This document shows positions 25,675 through 34,564 of a stretch of DNA of 64,000 nucleotides, in pieces; position 1 is the stretch's first letter; each line of letters begins with the position of its first letter. The notes beneath the pieces are model-generated. The model did not search any database. It saw only the letters and a list, made by a program, of their open reading frames with translations, and had not been told where the DNA came from. Source of the DNA: G963664115 sp965263045 (GTDB lineage: Bacteria > Acidobacteriota > Terriglobia > 20CM-2-55-15); NCBI GenBank assembly GCA_965263045.1, contig CBDHGK010000037.1, forward strand, positions 1 through 64,000. The letters are read 5' to 3'. The position numbers were made by a program, and so were the translations under genes.

Positions 25675-25838
25675 TTCGGACTATCACGCTTATCTCGCAA
25701 AAAGGGGGGGCGGGTGTGCACGTAACGACAGGAGTCTCCGCTTCGCGCAGGTCACTCCACTGTGCGGCTGAGGCCAGCGGGTCGAGGTCCACGAGCAGGC
25801 TGGCGCGTCCCGCCCTTTCACTTGTGACCGCAAGTGCG
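25675..25838 (+). pseudogene. parA start joined to an inverted parA segment
   Basis: Bases 25675-25712 match the first codons of parA at 27295 (RTITLISQKGG), but the ATG is ATT. From about 25713 the sequence equals the reverse complement of parA codons about 21-63 (27356-27482). The switch occurs at GCGGG, present in both orientations. The same junction is at 59869-60035, so it predates the duplication. Confidence 0.75.
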
Positions 25839-25960
25839 TGACGACGGTGTTGTATCCGTTCCGTTAGACCTATCCATACCTACACATAGGTCGATATGGT
25901 GCTAACTTCCTGCTTCACTGGGGCTGGTTTCGTTCTGGTCTTACGACCAGAGCCGGCGCC
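25839..25960 (-). ncRNA. Candidate omega RNA at the tnpB 3' end
   Basis: In TnpB systems the guide RNA spans the 3' end of tnpB and the element's right end, with the guide being the adjoining DNA. Here the right end contains a 7-bp hairpin (about 25866-25891). The guide would start at 25838 leftwards and read CGCACTTGCGG..., which is parA sequence. RNA limits are inferred from family knowledge. Confidence 0.35.
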
Positions 25961-27085
25961 TTCCCCTCCACAGGCAGACACCGTGGAACTCACGGCGTAA
26001 TTCTTCAGGTTGATCGCGGCATTCCTGTCCCGATCATGGGGCCTGCCGCATTCCGCGCACACCCACGCGCGCACCGACAGGGGCAAGCTGTCCCTCTTGT
26101 GTCCGCAGTGAGAGCAGGTCTTGCTGCTGGCGAACCAGCGGTCGGCGACCACCACCATGGCACCCCGCATTGCGGCCTTGTACTCCAGTTGCCGCCGGAA
26201 CTCATGGAAGCCCATGTCGGCAATCGAGCGTGCCAGCCGGCGGTTCCCCATCATGGCTTTCACGTTCAGATCCTCGATGCCGATCGTGTGGAACCGGCGC
26301 GTGAGATCGGTGGTGAGCTTGTGTTGTGCATCCTGACGTATGTTACGGATACGGGCGTGCAGTCGGGCCAGCTTCGCCCGGGCTTTCCTGCGATTGGCCG
26401 AGACTGTTTCCTTGCGGCTCAGGCTGCGGGACAAGCGCTGCTGGCGCCTGAGCAACGCCTTGTGCGGCTTGGGGCCTGGAAGGGGGGGATCTCCCGTCGA
26501 GAGCGTCGCGAAATTGGATACGCCCAGATCCACACCTACCGCGCCTTGGTTCTCGGCTTTGGGTAGATGCGAGGTATCGGCCGTATCCACGGTGAGACTG
26601 ACAAACCAGCGGTCGGCCACGCGGGAGATCGTCGCCGACATGATTGTGCCCGAGAAGCGCAACGACTCGCGCATGCGCACCCAACCCAGCTTGGGAATGC
26701 ATATGCGGGGGCCGTCCACACGGAATTGGTCGTTGGTGAGGGTGAAGCGGTCGCGCACCCCTTTCTTGCGGAACCGCGGGTAGCGGGCGCGGCCGACAAA
26801 GAAGTTCCGGAATGCTTCCCCCATCTGCACAATCGCCATTTGGGGCGCGTTCTTGGTGACTTCCAGCATCCAAGGGAATTGCTCGGCCTTGATGGCGTTG
26901 AGTTGACGGCGCAAGGCCGCTTGTGAGGGTTGCGGTAACGACGGGTCGGCGCGGTGCGCCGCATACTGCCGCTGCCATTCCGCCAGCGCCCAGTTATAGG
27001 CGAACCGAGCCGTGCCTGCGGCTCGCGCCATGTAGGTCGCCTGTACGTTGTTCAAATCCAGCGCGATCTTGTGGGCGATCAACAT
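25880..27085 (-). CDS. tnpB: TnpB RNA-guided nuclease (IS607/IS1341 type)
   Basis: The 401-residue protein has the RuvC residues in VGVDLGVSNFATL (Asp), IGIEDLNVKAMM (Glu) and HDRDRNAAINLK (Asp), plus a zinc finger CSHCG...CAECG. The N-terminal wedge/REC part (YMARAAGTARFAYNWALAEW) is complete. All catalytic residues are present, so the nuclease could be active. A shortened copy is at 60074-60813. Confidence 0.93.
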   Translation of the reverse strand: MLIAHKIALDLNNVQATYMARAAGTARFAYNWALAEWQRQYAAHRADPSLPQPSQAALRRQLNAIKAEQFPWMLEVTKNAPQMAIVQMGEAFRNFFVGRARYPRFRKKGVRDRFTLTNDQFRVDGPRICIPKLGWVRMRESLRFSGTIMSATISRVADRWFVSLTVDTADTSHLPKAENQGAVGVDLGVSNFATLSTGDPPLPGPKPHKALLRRQQRLSRSLSRKETVSANRRKARAKLARLHARIRNIRQDAQHKLTTDLTRRFHTIGIEDLNVKAMMGNRRLARSIADMGFHEFRRQLEYKAAMRGAMVVVADRWFASSKTCSHCGHKRDSLPLSVRAWVCAECGRPHDRDRNAAINLKNYAVSSTVSACGGEGAGSGRKTRTKPAPVKQEVSTISTYV

Positions 27086-27234
27086 GACTGCGATTCCACC
27101 ATTGCCGTCTTGACGCCATCCAGGAGCTTCTGGTTCTTCGGCGAGCGGCTTCCATAGAGCCGGGCACTGAACACCGTGATGATCTCGATCACGTCTTGTG
27201 CCAGATCCTCATCGAACGTGGTGTGTATGTTCAT
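27079..27234 (-). pseudogene. IS607 tnpA C-terminal remnant
   Basis: The 51 codons include DEDLAQDVIEIITVFSARL and YGSRSPKNQKLLDGVKTAM, the C-terminus of IS607-type serine transposases. The MerR-like and catalytic parts are gone; the matching N-terminal half is found at 60817-61064. Confidence 0.75.
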
Positions 27235-27294
27235 AGCATACTATTAAACTATCAAGATATTAGGCTACCATACTATTTTGTTATAATACTAGCG
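27226..27294 (+). promoter_or_regulatory. parA (R1) promoter and operator region
   Basis: A perfect TATAAT at 27282-27287 lies 8 bases before ATG 27295, so the message is almost leaderless. Repeated ACTAT and TATCAAGATATTA motifs upstream (also at 25612-25672 and 59812-59868) are likely partner-binding sites. Confidence 0.55.
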
Positions 27295-27915
27295 ATGCGG
27301 ACTATCGCGCTTATCTCGCAAAAAGGTGGGGCGGGGAAGACAACTCTCGCCATCGCACTTGCGGTTACAAGTGAAAAGGCGGGATTCGCCAGCGTGCTCG
27401 TGGACCTCGATCCGCAGGCTTCAGCCGCACAGTGGAGTGACCTGCGCGAAGCGGAGACCCCTGTCGTTACATGCGCACCCGCCGCTCGCCTGACATCGGT
27501 ATTGACTGCCGCACAGGACAGCGGAGCCCGTCTCGCCGTCCTGGACACCGCCCCGCATGCCGCCGATGCAGCGCTTGCCGCTGCCCGTTCCAGCGATTTC
27601 GTGCTCATTCCGTGCCGCCCAGCGACAGCTGACCTGATGGCAATCCGGGCAAGTATTGACCTAGCCCGAGTTGCCGAAAAACCCGCAGCTGTGGTTATCA
27701 ACGCGGCGCCTGTCGCCAATCCGATCACGGATCAAGCTCTCGCCGCGATCGCCGGTTACGGCGTGAAGGCCTGCCCGGTCGTCGTGCATCAGAGAATCGA
27801 GCATGTCCATGCCTTTACGTCCGGGGCATCCGCATCTGAATCTGCGCCAAACGGCAAGGCTGCATCCGAGATCAATGAACTGTTTGAATGGATACAAAGG
27901 AGCTTTGACACTTGA
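27295..27915 (+). CDS. parA: ParA-type partition ATPase
   Basis: The 206-residue protein starts MRTIALISQKGGAGKTTLAI (Walker A), has LVDLDPQASAAQW (A-prime) and LAVLDTAPHA (Walker B). It is intact and overlaps the partner gene at TGATG. It is the likely original partner of repA1, now separated from it by the broken parA start and the IS607 element. Confidence 0.92.
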   Translation: MRTIALISQKGGAGKTTLAIALAVTSEKAGFASVLVDLDPQASAAQWSDLREAETPVVTCAPAARLTSVLTAAQDSGARLAVLDTAPHAADAALAAARSSDFVLIPCRPATADLMAIRASIDLARVAEKPAAVVINAAPVANPITDQALAAIAGYGVKACPVVVHQRIEHVHAFTSGASASESAPNGKAASEINELFEWIQRSFDT

Positions 27916-28148
27916 TGAATCGTAAAACCAGCCTTTCTGACGCAGTGCATAGAGCGGCCGGTGCTGATACGCGCAGCGGCCCGAAGACATCGATCAGTAT
28001 CCGCACGGGTGCAACGAAAGGGGTGTTGCTCCGGCTCCCAGCCGAACTGCACCATCAATTGCGTCAACTCGCCCTCGACGATGGCACCAGTCTTCAAGCC
28101 CTTGGGGTGGAAGCGTTGGAACGGCTGCTTCAGGAACGCCAGCAGTAG
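27915..28148 (+). CDS. RHH partner of ParA
   Basis: The 77-residue protein has a basic N-terminus (MNRKTSLSDAVHRAAG) and ends KGVLLRLPAELHHQLRQLAL then GTSLQALGVEALERLLQE, a CopG/ParG-like RHH. It is closely related to the partner at 44460 (LQQLGVEALEMLL). Confidence 0.8.
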   Translation: MNRKTSLSDAVHRAAGADTRSGPKTSISIRTGATKGVLLRLPAELHHQLRQLALDDGTSLQALGVEALERLLQERQQ

Positions 28149-28745
28149 GGAGTCATCGCTATTGATGTCGGTATAAGCCATGACTGTTGCTCGGATACCT
28201 TTTCGTAGGCCTGCCTTGCGATATGAATGGAGACTCCGAACTGTGAGGAGTGCATGAGGTTGAAGAGAACGCCGCCGCTCTCAGTGGCGTGGACGATAAA
28301 AGCCGTTCCGTTGCGTCCGAGGCACGCCTTGTTGCAAGTCTTGCGGTCTCAAGCCGATTGCCGGGCGGTGCCCTCAGATCGTCCGGTCGGTTTGTTGCTT
28401 TCACGTTGAAATCGTTACGCTGCCGGGATACGATAGGCACTCTGCATCTGGTTTTCAGGAAACTTCGCTTGGGTTTCTTGGTTTTCCCGAGAGGCTCGGT
28501 TGCCGATGGTGCCGAGCCTCTTTCCCTTCCGGCTCTCGGTGAGTTAAAAATACACACTTCCGGTCACACACCGTGTCGTTACGACACACCCCAAATTTCC
28601 TCTTTCCATAAGTAGCTCAACAGCTTACAATGATGGCCGCCGGACTGCATACGCATGAGTCGGTACCGAGCGCATCCAGCGTCCAACAAAGGGAAAAACA
28701 TTAAAAGAAAACCCGAACTGTCAAGAAGTTACTAAGGAGAACTAG
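28149..28745. other. Long intergenic stretch with a terminator
   Basis: No conserved gene was found; frames here show no family motif. It contains the terminator at 28490 and the leader of the secreted protein, with AAGGAGA seven bases before ATG 28746. Confidence 0.45.
28490..28524 (+). terminator. Rho-independent terminator
   Basis: Stem AGAGGCTCGG/CCGAGCCTCT with a 12-base loop, followed by TTTCCC. It would end transcripts coming from the parA side. Confidence 0.65.
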
Positions 28746-30254
28746 ATGAAAAGCAGATTTTTATTTTCCGCATTCTGCATGCTGGTAGCCATGACGATGG
28801 CCACCGGTGCGTTTGCGCAATCCGCCACTTTCCAGGTGAGCAGCGGTGCCACGCAGGGCCGGATGAACGGCCACACAGAGCTGGCCGGAGGTATCACGCT
28901 GTCGAGCATAAGCGGTTCGTTCCTTGCCGGAGAGGCCGATGCTCCTGCTCATGGAACGGTGCGCATCGATTTCGGCGTCCCGGTTACGAATGCCATAGAT
29001 GATGGTGATGCTGACACTACTGACAACGGCTTCACAGTGATGATCTGTGACGTGGATGGAGCTGCCGCTAATACGAAAGTGGATGGAAACACGATCACGC
29101 TCACTGTCTTAGCCACCAATGCCTGTGATACCAGTGCTGTAATCGACCTTGATAACGTCCGGCTCTCACTGGTGGGATCGGGCCGCGACAGCGTCGAAGC
29201 CAGCGTGACCTCTACCGGGGACGTCCGACTCCTGGGCGGCGCCGTCTCAGTCACCGTCGTGAACTCCGTCGTGGACGAGTTGACCGACGATGGCATCGAG
29301 GTTGTCGACACACTGACTTTGATCCGCCACACGGGAAGACCCGATGATGCCAAGAAGTTCAAGTTGTTGATCATGGAGAACACGGTGCGCTCCTTCGATA
29401 ACGCGGAGATCAATCTGGAGTTCTCCGGGATTCCCGACGACATCTCGGTCACGATTGACGCGTGGGTGGCCCAAGCGTCACAGCTGGAGACTGAGGGTTT
29501 TATAGTGGATCAAACCCTTAATCTGGCTCTGCCGACTGGCAACGAGGCCCGCGATGAGATGAATGCCCAACTCTCGGTCGACACGCCAGGGAATCTGACT
29601 GCCACTCTCACTGCCGAAGAGAACGAGGCAAGCGTGCTGACGGGGCAGTTGGTGGTTATCGACGACCCTGATACAAGTGGTGACGACGAGAACGAGGGGT
29701 ACAAGGGCGGCATGTTCACGGAAGAGCGCGACGTGATCATTGTCTTGGGTACCATATCTGGGGCCACTGACGAAGAAGTGATCCCGCTCGAACTGGACAT
29801 CCAGGTGACCGCGGACGTGGGTCCGGCCGGCGTCGCAAAACCCAAAGGTAGCCAGAGTAAAGCCGTTCCGCGGTTTGCTTCCGACAAGACCACGGCCGTG
29901 ACGGTCATCGAATCGACGTCCGCCCAGACCAAGTTCCTTGTTCCATATGCCGCGTTTTCTGCAATCCCTGGGGGTTATGACACCGGGTTCTCGATCGCCA
30001 ACACGACATCTGGGGAGATGCCTCAGTACGGTGTTGTGACGTTCTCTTTTCCTGGAGATGCAACTCTTGAGGACTTTGCGACCGAAATGGTTGGTCCTGG
30101 CCAGAATGTGACGCTGCTGCTTAGTGAGATCCTCGGCCAAACTGCGTACACCGGCCAAGTGATGGTCACTGCGAATTTCACTGGTGCAGAGGGAGTGGCG
30201 TTCGTATCAGACTTCTTGACATTCACCTCAGCATCGCCGCTGATCAAGAAGTAG
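28746..30254 (+). CDS. Secreted beta-rich protein, paralogue of the 31225 gene
   Basis: The 502-residue protein has a signal peptide (MKSRFLFSAFCMLVAMTMAT, cleavage after AFA). The mature start ATFQVSSGATQGRMNGHTEL parallels that of the 31225 product (ATFIVSSTATTVVRTGHAEP), as does a later VAKPKGSQSKAVPRF against AAKPTRALPSTAVPRY. It is rich in Asp, Thr and Val with beta spacing. Function unknown; surface or matrix role likely. A strong terminator follows. Confidence 0.65.
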   Translation: MKSRFLFSAFCMLVAMTMATGAFAQSATFQVSSGATQGRMNGHTELAGGITLSSISGSFLAGEADAPAHGTVRIDFGVPVTNAIDDGDADTTDNGFTVMICDVDGAAANTKVDGNTITLTVLATNACDTSAVIDLDNVRLSLVGSGRDSVEASVTSTGDVRLLGGAVSVTVVNSVVDELTDDGIEVVDTLTLIRHTGRPDDAKKFKLLIMENTVRSFDNAEINLEFSGIPDDISVTIDAWVAQASQLETEGFIVDQTLNLALPTGNEARDEMNAQLSVDTPGNLTATLTAEENEASVLTGQLVVIDDPDTSGDDENEGYKGGMFTEERDVIIVLGTISGATDEEVIPLELDIQVTADVGPAGVAKPKGSQSKAVPRFASDKTTAVTVIESTSAQTKFLVPYAAFSAIPGGYDTGFSIANTTSGEMPQYGVVTFSFPGDATLEDFATEMVGPGQNVTLLLSEILGQTAYTGQVMVTANFTGAEGVAFVSDFLTFTSASPLIKK

Positions 30255-30340
30255 GGAGTAGAATCGATCCGGGGGAGCGGTAGCATTCCCGGTGATTCGC
30301 GCTGTTCTCTGCAGTTGCGATTCTGGTAAAGAAGGTCAAG

Positions 30341-30373
30341 AGGGGGGGCTTCGACACGGGCCCCCCCTTTCTT
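30341..30373 (+). terminator. Rho-independent terminator
   Basis: Stem of seven G/C pairs (GGGGGGGC/GCCCCCCC) with a short loop, followed by TTTCTT. Confidence 0.75.
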
Positions 30374-30403
30374 GCTTGCCCACTACTACACGGGTGGCCA
30401 GAA

Positions 30404-30652
30404 GATGACGTACCGTACAGGTACGGGCAGTCCTGGAATGGGGCTAAACAGTGCAGGCATGCTCATGTCAGGCACAACGCATTCGGTCGTGTTCAGCGAG
30501 TTGCTTCAAGCCGCAGGCCATGTCTGAATGTTCACTGGGTACGTGATCATCATGGCGGACTTCACCGATGCGTATGACTCCGTCTTCGTCACGGATTTCG
30601 CGGGGTTTACCTCTGCGACCACGGTTCGAATTAGAGACCATGTGATTCCGTA
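30404..30652 (+). pseudogene. Decayed paralogue of the 28746 protein C-terminus
   Basis: Codons read SVVFSELLQAAGHV, a stop, then FTGYVIIMADFTDAYDSVF and VTDFAGFTSAT. These align with LLLSEILGQTAYTGQVM, VTANFTGAEGVAFVSDF and LTFTSAS in the preceding gene. Only the last 80 codons remain. Confidence 0.6.
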
Positions 30653-30672
30653 ATTCGGGAAGATCTAGGCAG

Positions 30673-30712
30673 GGGAGGGGCCGCGTGGCTCCTCCCTCGT
30701 TATTTTTTGGCG
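30673..30712 (+). terminator. Rho-independent terminator
   Basis: Stem GGGAGGGGCC/GGCTCCTCCC (one G-T pair) with a small loop, then TCGTTATTTTTT. It follows the decayed paralogue. Confidence 0.65.
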
Positions 30713-30737
30713 CGGTATTGTGGAACGAGAAACATTG

Positions 30738-31193
30738 ATGAAACGCTTCGTCTGCGTGTGCGGCATGACCTTGGCATTGGCGGTCGTTTCCTGGTCCAGG
30801 GGCCAGGCCCCGCAAGCGCCTGCGGATGGCGGGGAGTTGCGATCCCGGGCCGTAGCGTATTGGCATCTGCTGGCTGCGGGCGATAGGGAAGGCGCGTCGC
30901 GGTTTCACCGGCCGGAAGACCGGCAATATTTTCTGGAAAACCGGGAACCTCCATTCCAGGATCCGGAAGTGAAGGGGCTCGAACCCTCCGCGGATGGGAC
31001 CCGGGCCGTTGTGCGGATCGGCTTCAACATGTTCACACTGGTCGGACCGTTTCGATGGGAGATCCGGCAGGCCTGGACCTGCGTCGGTGGGGAATGGGTG
31101 GCTGAACCCCGCAGGAGTACGGGTAATCCCTTCCAATCCCGCCCCGCGGCAGAGGAGGAGCCTCCGCCCGCCGATACGGGATGCCGCCCTTGA
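30738..31193 (+). CDS. Exported hypothetical protein, 151 aa
   Basis: The signal-like N-terminus is MKRFVCVCGMTLALAVVSWS. The body (AVAYWHLLAAGDREGASRFH, then GTRAVVRIGFNMFTLVGPF) resembles the general fold of small SnoaL/NTF2-like stress proteins, but this is a guess. It ends 32 bases before the large secreted gene and may be co-transcribed. Confidence 0.5.
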   Translation: MKRFVCVCGMTLALAVVSWSRGQAPQAPADGGELRSRAVAYWHLLAAGDREGASRFHRPEDRQYFLENREPPFQDPEVKGLEPSADGTRAVVRIGFNMFTLVGPFRWEIRQAWTCVGGEWVAEPRRSTGNPFQSRPAAEEEPPPADTGCRP

Positions 31194-31224
31194 CAGCCGG
31201 GTGGCGGCGACCGAGGACACACCG

Positions 31225-33507
31225 ATGACCCCTAGGCAACGATGGACGAGCGTTCTGTTGGCAGTGGCCGTTCTTTCCAGTGGCGGTACAGTCTGGGCGC
31301 AGGCGACGTTCATTGTGTCGAGCACGGCGACGACCGTCGTCCGGACCGGACATGCCGAGCCTGTGGGGGGGCTGACGTTCTCGGTCGTTTCCGGGACCAC
31401 GGTCGCCGAGGTCATCCCAATCGATCTCTCACCGGCCGTGCTCACCAGCGACGCCGGCGTCATTCCGACCAGCGGGGTTCAGGCAACGGGTTTCATCGCC
31501 ATGGTGGATCCAGATGCAGAGCAAGTCCAGTTGCATGTGCCTGACGGTGTGGGACCGGGGACGCTAGTGCATCTTGAAGGCCTGCGGATCTCGGTTCCGG
31601 CAAGCGGTATCGAAACGCTCGACGCGCGGATCTCCATAATCGAAAACCGGCTGACCACCGGGAGCCACGTCACCCGGGTCATCGCCGGAGTCGCCGACGC
31701 GATCGTCATCGATCCTTCGACCGATTCGGTCTATACCTACACCCCGGGCCGCGTGCTCATCGACCATCTCGGCCACTTCACCTTCAGCGAGGGGTTCGCG
31801 GCGGCGTTCTCTGACGGGACCGAGATCATCTTCCAGGCGTCGCCGCTGCCCAGAAACACCCAGATCCGGTTCCCGGCCACGATCGAATCGCAGACCGGGG
31901 CGAGCTTGACGGCTGCCGGCGGCGAGGAGGTCATCCTGGCATCGGGAGGGGTCCGGAACCGGGTCGTCTATACGTTTTCCTCGAGCGCCTCTAGCCGCAC
32001 CGCTGTCGACGTGTTCAGCTTTAGTCCGGTGCTGGAGCGGACCGGCCCAGTCGGCGCCGGGACCGGCTTCTACCAGGTCACGATCGGGCCGATCGGCGCG
32101 GCCAAGCCCACCCGCGCGCTGCCCTCGACGGCGGTGCCCCGCTACGAGGAGCTCCTGCTTCCAGTGCTAGGACCGGACCTGCCGACGTCGAAGACGTTCC
32201 TGTTTCCGGTGGAGCGGAGCGTCGACACACAGTCCTTCACGGTGTCGAATACGGCGACCGGTGCGGCGCCGTTGACGATCCGGGCCTTTGACGAAGCCGG
32301 GGCCCTGCTGGAGGGTCCCGATGGGGCTGGCGAACGCTCCCGGCTCCTGGAGACCCGCCAGACCCTGACCTTCTATCTGGAGACCATGTTCGGACCGGGC
32401 GCGACCGCCGGGACGGTCGCGTCGGTGGGCATCGAATCCAAGAACGAACAGCCAGTCGCAACGAAGATCGGGACCACAGCGGGAGGTGCCTACGCCGTGG
32501 ATTCCCAGACGCCGGTGGAACCGGCCTATTTCCCGTTCGACCGGCGCAGCGCCGGGGAGATGCCTCTCGTGAGTGTGGCCGGTGCGGGCGCGGCGGATTT
32601 CGAGTCCCGGTGGACACTCATGGACACGGGCGGCGTCGAGCAAGCGTCCGCCGTGCGGGAGGCCGGGGCCGGGGGTGCGTGGCGGGGTTCTCTGGACACC
32701 CTGTTCGACATCCCGGCTGCGACGGTGCCGCTGGCGGGCTACGTCCGGGTGGAATCGATAGAGGCCCAATTCCGGGGAAACCTCGTCGACAATCCGGGCG
32801 AAGAGACGCTCGCCGTGCCAGCGCTGGGGGCGACGAGGAGGAGCCGGGCCGTGTTCCCCTACTTCGTCATCGGCGGGGGGTACAACACCATCGTCACGCT
32901 CATCAACGCCTCGGAGCAGACAGCGGCCGTTACGGCGACCGCATTCGATGCCGATGGGGCGAAAATCGCACCGGGGTTCACGACCCGGATCTTGCCGCAG
33001 ACCATGGAAGAACTGGACTGGGCGGCGATTCTCGGAACCGGCAGCCTGCGCCAAGGGTATTTCGCGCTGGATGTCGTGCAGGCCGATCGACCGCACCCGT
33101 TCGCCAGCGTGCCGCATCTGGCCGGGGCCGTCCGCATCGAGGCACCGGGCAGCCGGACGGCGGCGGCGTTGATCAACGGGCGCGGCGACGAGTTCTTCTT
33201 CACCCCGGTCCGCTCAGACGGGGATGAGTACACGGGCCTGTCGATCCTCAACGAGGGGCAGGAGGAAATCGAAGTCCTCATCGAAGCCTACGCCACTGAC
33301 GGCGAATTGCTGGATGCGGCCGAGCTTATGGTTGCCGGGCGCGCCTCCAGGATCGGACTGCTACGGGAGCTGCTGCCCGATCTGGGCGCGGCCGCTGGGG
33401 GCTACGTGCGTGTAACGTCGACGTCGATCCAGATGCGGACCCTCGCCTTGCGGGGGCGGCTGGACGGCACCCGGCTGCTGCATCTGGCCGCACAGACGGC
33501 GCCCTGA
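31225..33507 (+). CDS. Large secreted beta-repeat protein, 760 aa
   Basis: ATG 31225 gives a signal peptide (MTPRQRWTSVLLAVAVLSSG ... WAQA). The N-terminal domain resembles that of the 28746 protein. After about residue 290 it has repeated modules such as FPVERSVDTQSFTVSNTATG and FPYFVIGGGYNTIVTLINAS, which look like Ig-like adhesive repeats; similar modules occur in the 53324 protein. Bases 32899-33085 are copied at 44067-44253. Function unknown, probably surface-attached. Confidence 0.65.
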   Translation: MTPRQRWTSVLLAVAVLSSGGTVWAQATFIVSSTATTVVRTGHAEPVGGLTFSVVSGTTVAEVIPIDLSPAVLTSDAGVIPTSGVQATGFIAMVDPDAEQVQLHVPDGVGPGTLVHLEGLRISVPASGIETLDARISIIENRLTTGSHVTRVIAGVADAIVIDPSTDSVYTYTPGRVLIDHLGHFTFSEGFAAAFSDGTEIIFQASPLPRNTQIRFPATIESQTGASLTAAGGEEVILASGGVRNRVVYTFSSSASSRTAVDVFSFSPVLERTGPVGAGTGFYQVTIGPIGAAKPTRALPSTAVPRYEELLLPVLGPDLPTSKTFLFPVERSVDTQSFTVSNTATGAAPLTIRAFDEAGALLEGPDGAGERSRLLETRQTLTFYLETMFGPGATAGTVASVGIESKNEQPVATKIGTTAGGAYAVDSQTPVEPAYFPFDRRSAGEMPLVSVAGAGAADFESRWTLMDTGGVEQASAVREAGAGGAWRGSLDTLFDIPAATVPLAGYVRVESIEAQFRGNLVDNPGEETLAVPALGATRRSRAVFPYFVIGGGYNTIVTLINASEQTAAVTATAFDADGAKIAPGFTTRILPQTMEELDWAAILGTGSLRQGYFALDVVQADRPHPFASVPHLAGAVRIEAPGSRTAAALINGRGDEFFFTPVRSDGDEYTGLSILNEGQEEIEVLIEAYATDGELLDAAELMVAGRASRIGLLRELLPDLGAAAGGYVRVTSTSIQMRTLALRGRLDGTRLLHLAAQTAP

Positions 33508-33682
33508 GGGACCCAGGGTACCGCCCCTTCACCTGGCGCGTTTCATGGACGAAGTGAGGGGGGGCCGACGGGGTTCTCCTTTCTTCACCTTGGTTCACTT
33601 CGATCACGCCTCAGGGACGCGCCTCCGGCCTCTGATATCTACCGCGAGGGTCCAAAGTCTCGCTCCGGCCCGCGCTCACGGT

Positions 33683-33720
33683 CTTAGCGTGCAAAATCGC
33701 ACCAATCTGCCTGATACCCT
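33683..33720 (-). repeat. Solitary Tn3-like 38-bp end
   Basis: Identical to the ends of unit B (CTTAGCGTGCAAAATCG ... TGATACCCT). The resolvase and the second end are missing, so it marks a lost unit B copy or the result of recombination. Confidence 0.75.
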
Positions 33721-33846
33721 CCACTTGAAGATCGCCGGTCGGATTGTCTTTTTCATGATCTCTTCAGGTTACCAGCCGCCGTCCGCCAAAGTTGCAACAC
33801 AACCCGGCGGCGTGGCCTTGCTCAGCGGCTAGGCGTAACCAGCCGC
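33721..33846 (+). repeat. Conserved flank of the unit B end, copy 1
   Basis: The 126 bp match 57321-57446 with few differences (ATCGCCGGTCGGATTGTC, AACACAACCCGGCGG, TGGCCTTGCTCAGCGGCTAG). The shared end plus flank implies one ancestral locus that was duplicated. Bases 33508-33682 and 33847-34132 show no gene. Confidence 0.7.
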
Positions 33847-34132
33847 GGCTTCAGTGTCATCTTCCGGCACGCCAACGCCACGGAAATACCTTCCCCCGAG
33901 ATTGAATTGGGCATCAACGTCACCCTGCTCTGCTTGACGGCGGATTTCCGTAATGGGATCCGGGTCCTGTCCGAGCACCCAAGGCGCGATTAGCGTCAAC
34001 GCCATAACCGAAATGGCAAGTGTCGTCAGTATGCTTGTTGGCCGCCGTTCCAGTTCAACCTCCGATCTGCGTCACTGAGGCGTGGATTGAGGCTTGATGA
34101 ATCCTTCCGTCGCCTGTTCTAGTCAGTACCAT

Positions 34133-34336
34133 TCACTCCATCACTGTGTCGGGTGAGTGGCTATCTCCTGCAACAATCCGACGTGCGCTGTGGCGGACAT
34201 AGTCACGTTGGGACGTCTCCTGTATGGCGCGAATGTCTCGGAAGATCGCTTCCACGTCGTGGTCGAACCGCGCCGCATATTCGTCGCGCGTAGCGTGGAC
34301 TTCATCGATGATCGAGTAACTCTGTGTTGTCTTCAT
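34133..34336 (-). CDS. Small conserved protein (antitoxin-like)
   Basis: ATG 34336 follows GGAGA. The 67-residue product reads SYSIIDEVHATRDEYAARF, then DVEAIFRDIRAIQETSQRD, matching small helical proteins often found beside TA genes, recognised from memory only. No toxin partner is visible next to it. Confidence 0.45.
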   Translation of the reverse strand: MKTTQSYSIIDEVHATRDEYAARFDHDVEAIFRDIRAIQETSQRDYVRHSARRIVAGDSHSPDTVME

Positions 34337-34564
34337 GATCGGTCTCCAGAAGTTCGTTTGGTGTGCATATGATAGGCGGTTCGTAGCCTGCCCGTCGACA
34401 CACGTACTCAATCCTGGCGCGCATGGCAGCGTTGGCAATATGTCGGAAGTTCCGACCTCAACATGGTGTGTTTGTCACAACAAAAGGGGATCCCGCCCAG
34501 AGATCGGAACGATGCTCCTGGGCCCCTATCTCGTAGTTCGGCGATCGGTTCGGGCAAGGCCGAG

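Larger units (their letters stand above)
23428..26619 (+). repeat. Segmental duplication, copy 1 (replicon R1)
   Basis: The order RHH gene, origin, small Cys gene, repA, broken parA and tnpB is shared with 57446-60813 in the same orientation. Identity is very high at both edges (RHH gene, tnpB) and lower in the origin and repA. Copy 2 has about 250 bp more between repA and parA. Confidence 0.8.
25839..27240. mobile_element. IS607-type element remnant (tnpA truncated, tnpB intact)
   Basis: On the minus strand the order is tnpA C-terminus then tnpB, with TGA/ATG overlap at 27079-27085. The right side carries the hairpin GACCTAT/ATAGGTC at the tnpB stop. It joins inverted parA sequence at 25838 and the parA promoter at about 27235. 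The tnpA catalytic part is missing, so it cannot move on its own. Confidence 0.75.

Noticed and set aside
32167..33117. 316-codon minus-strand frame within the 31225 gene
   Set aside because: Composition is Arg/Pro/Gly-rich with no motif; the plus-strand gene has a signal peptide and paralogues.
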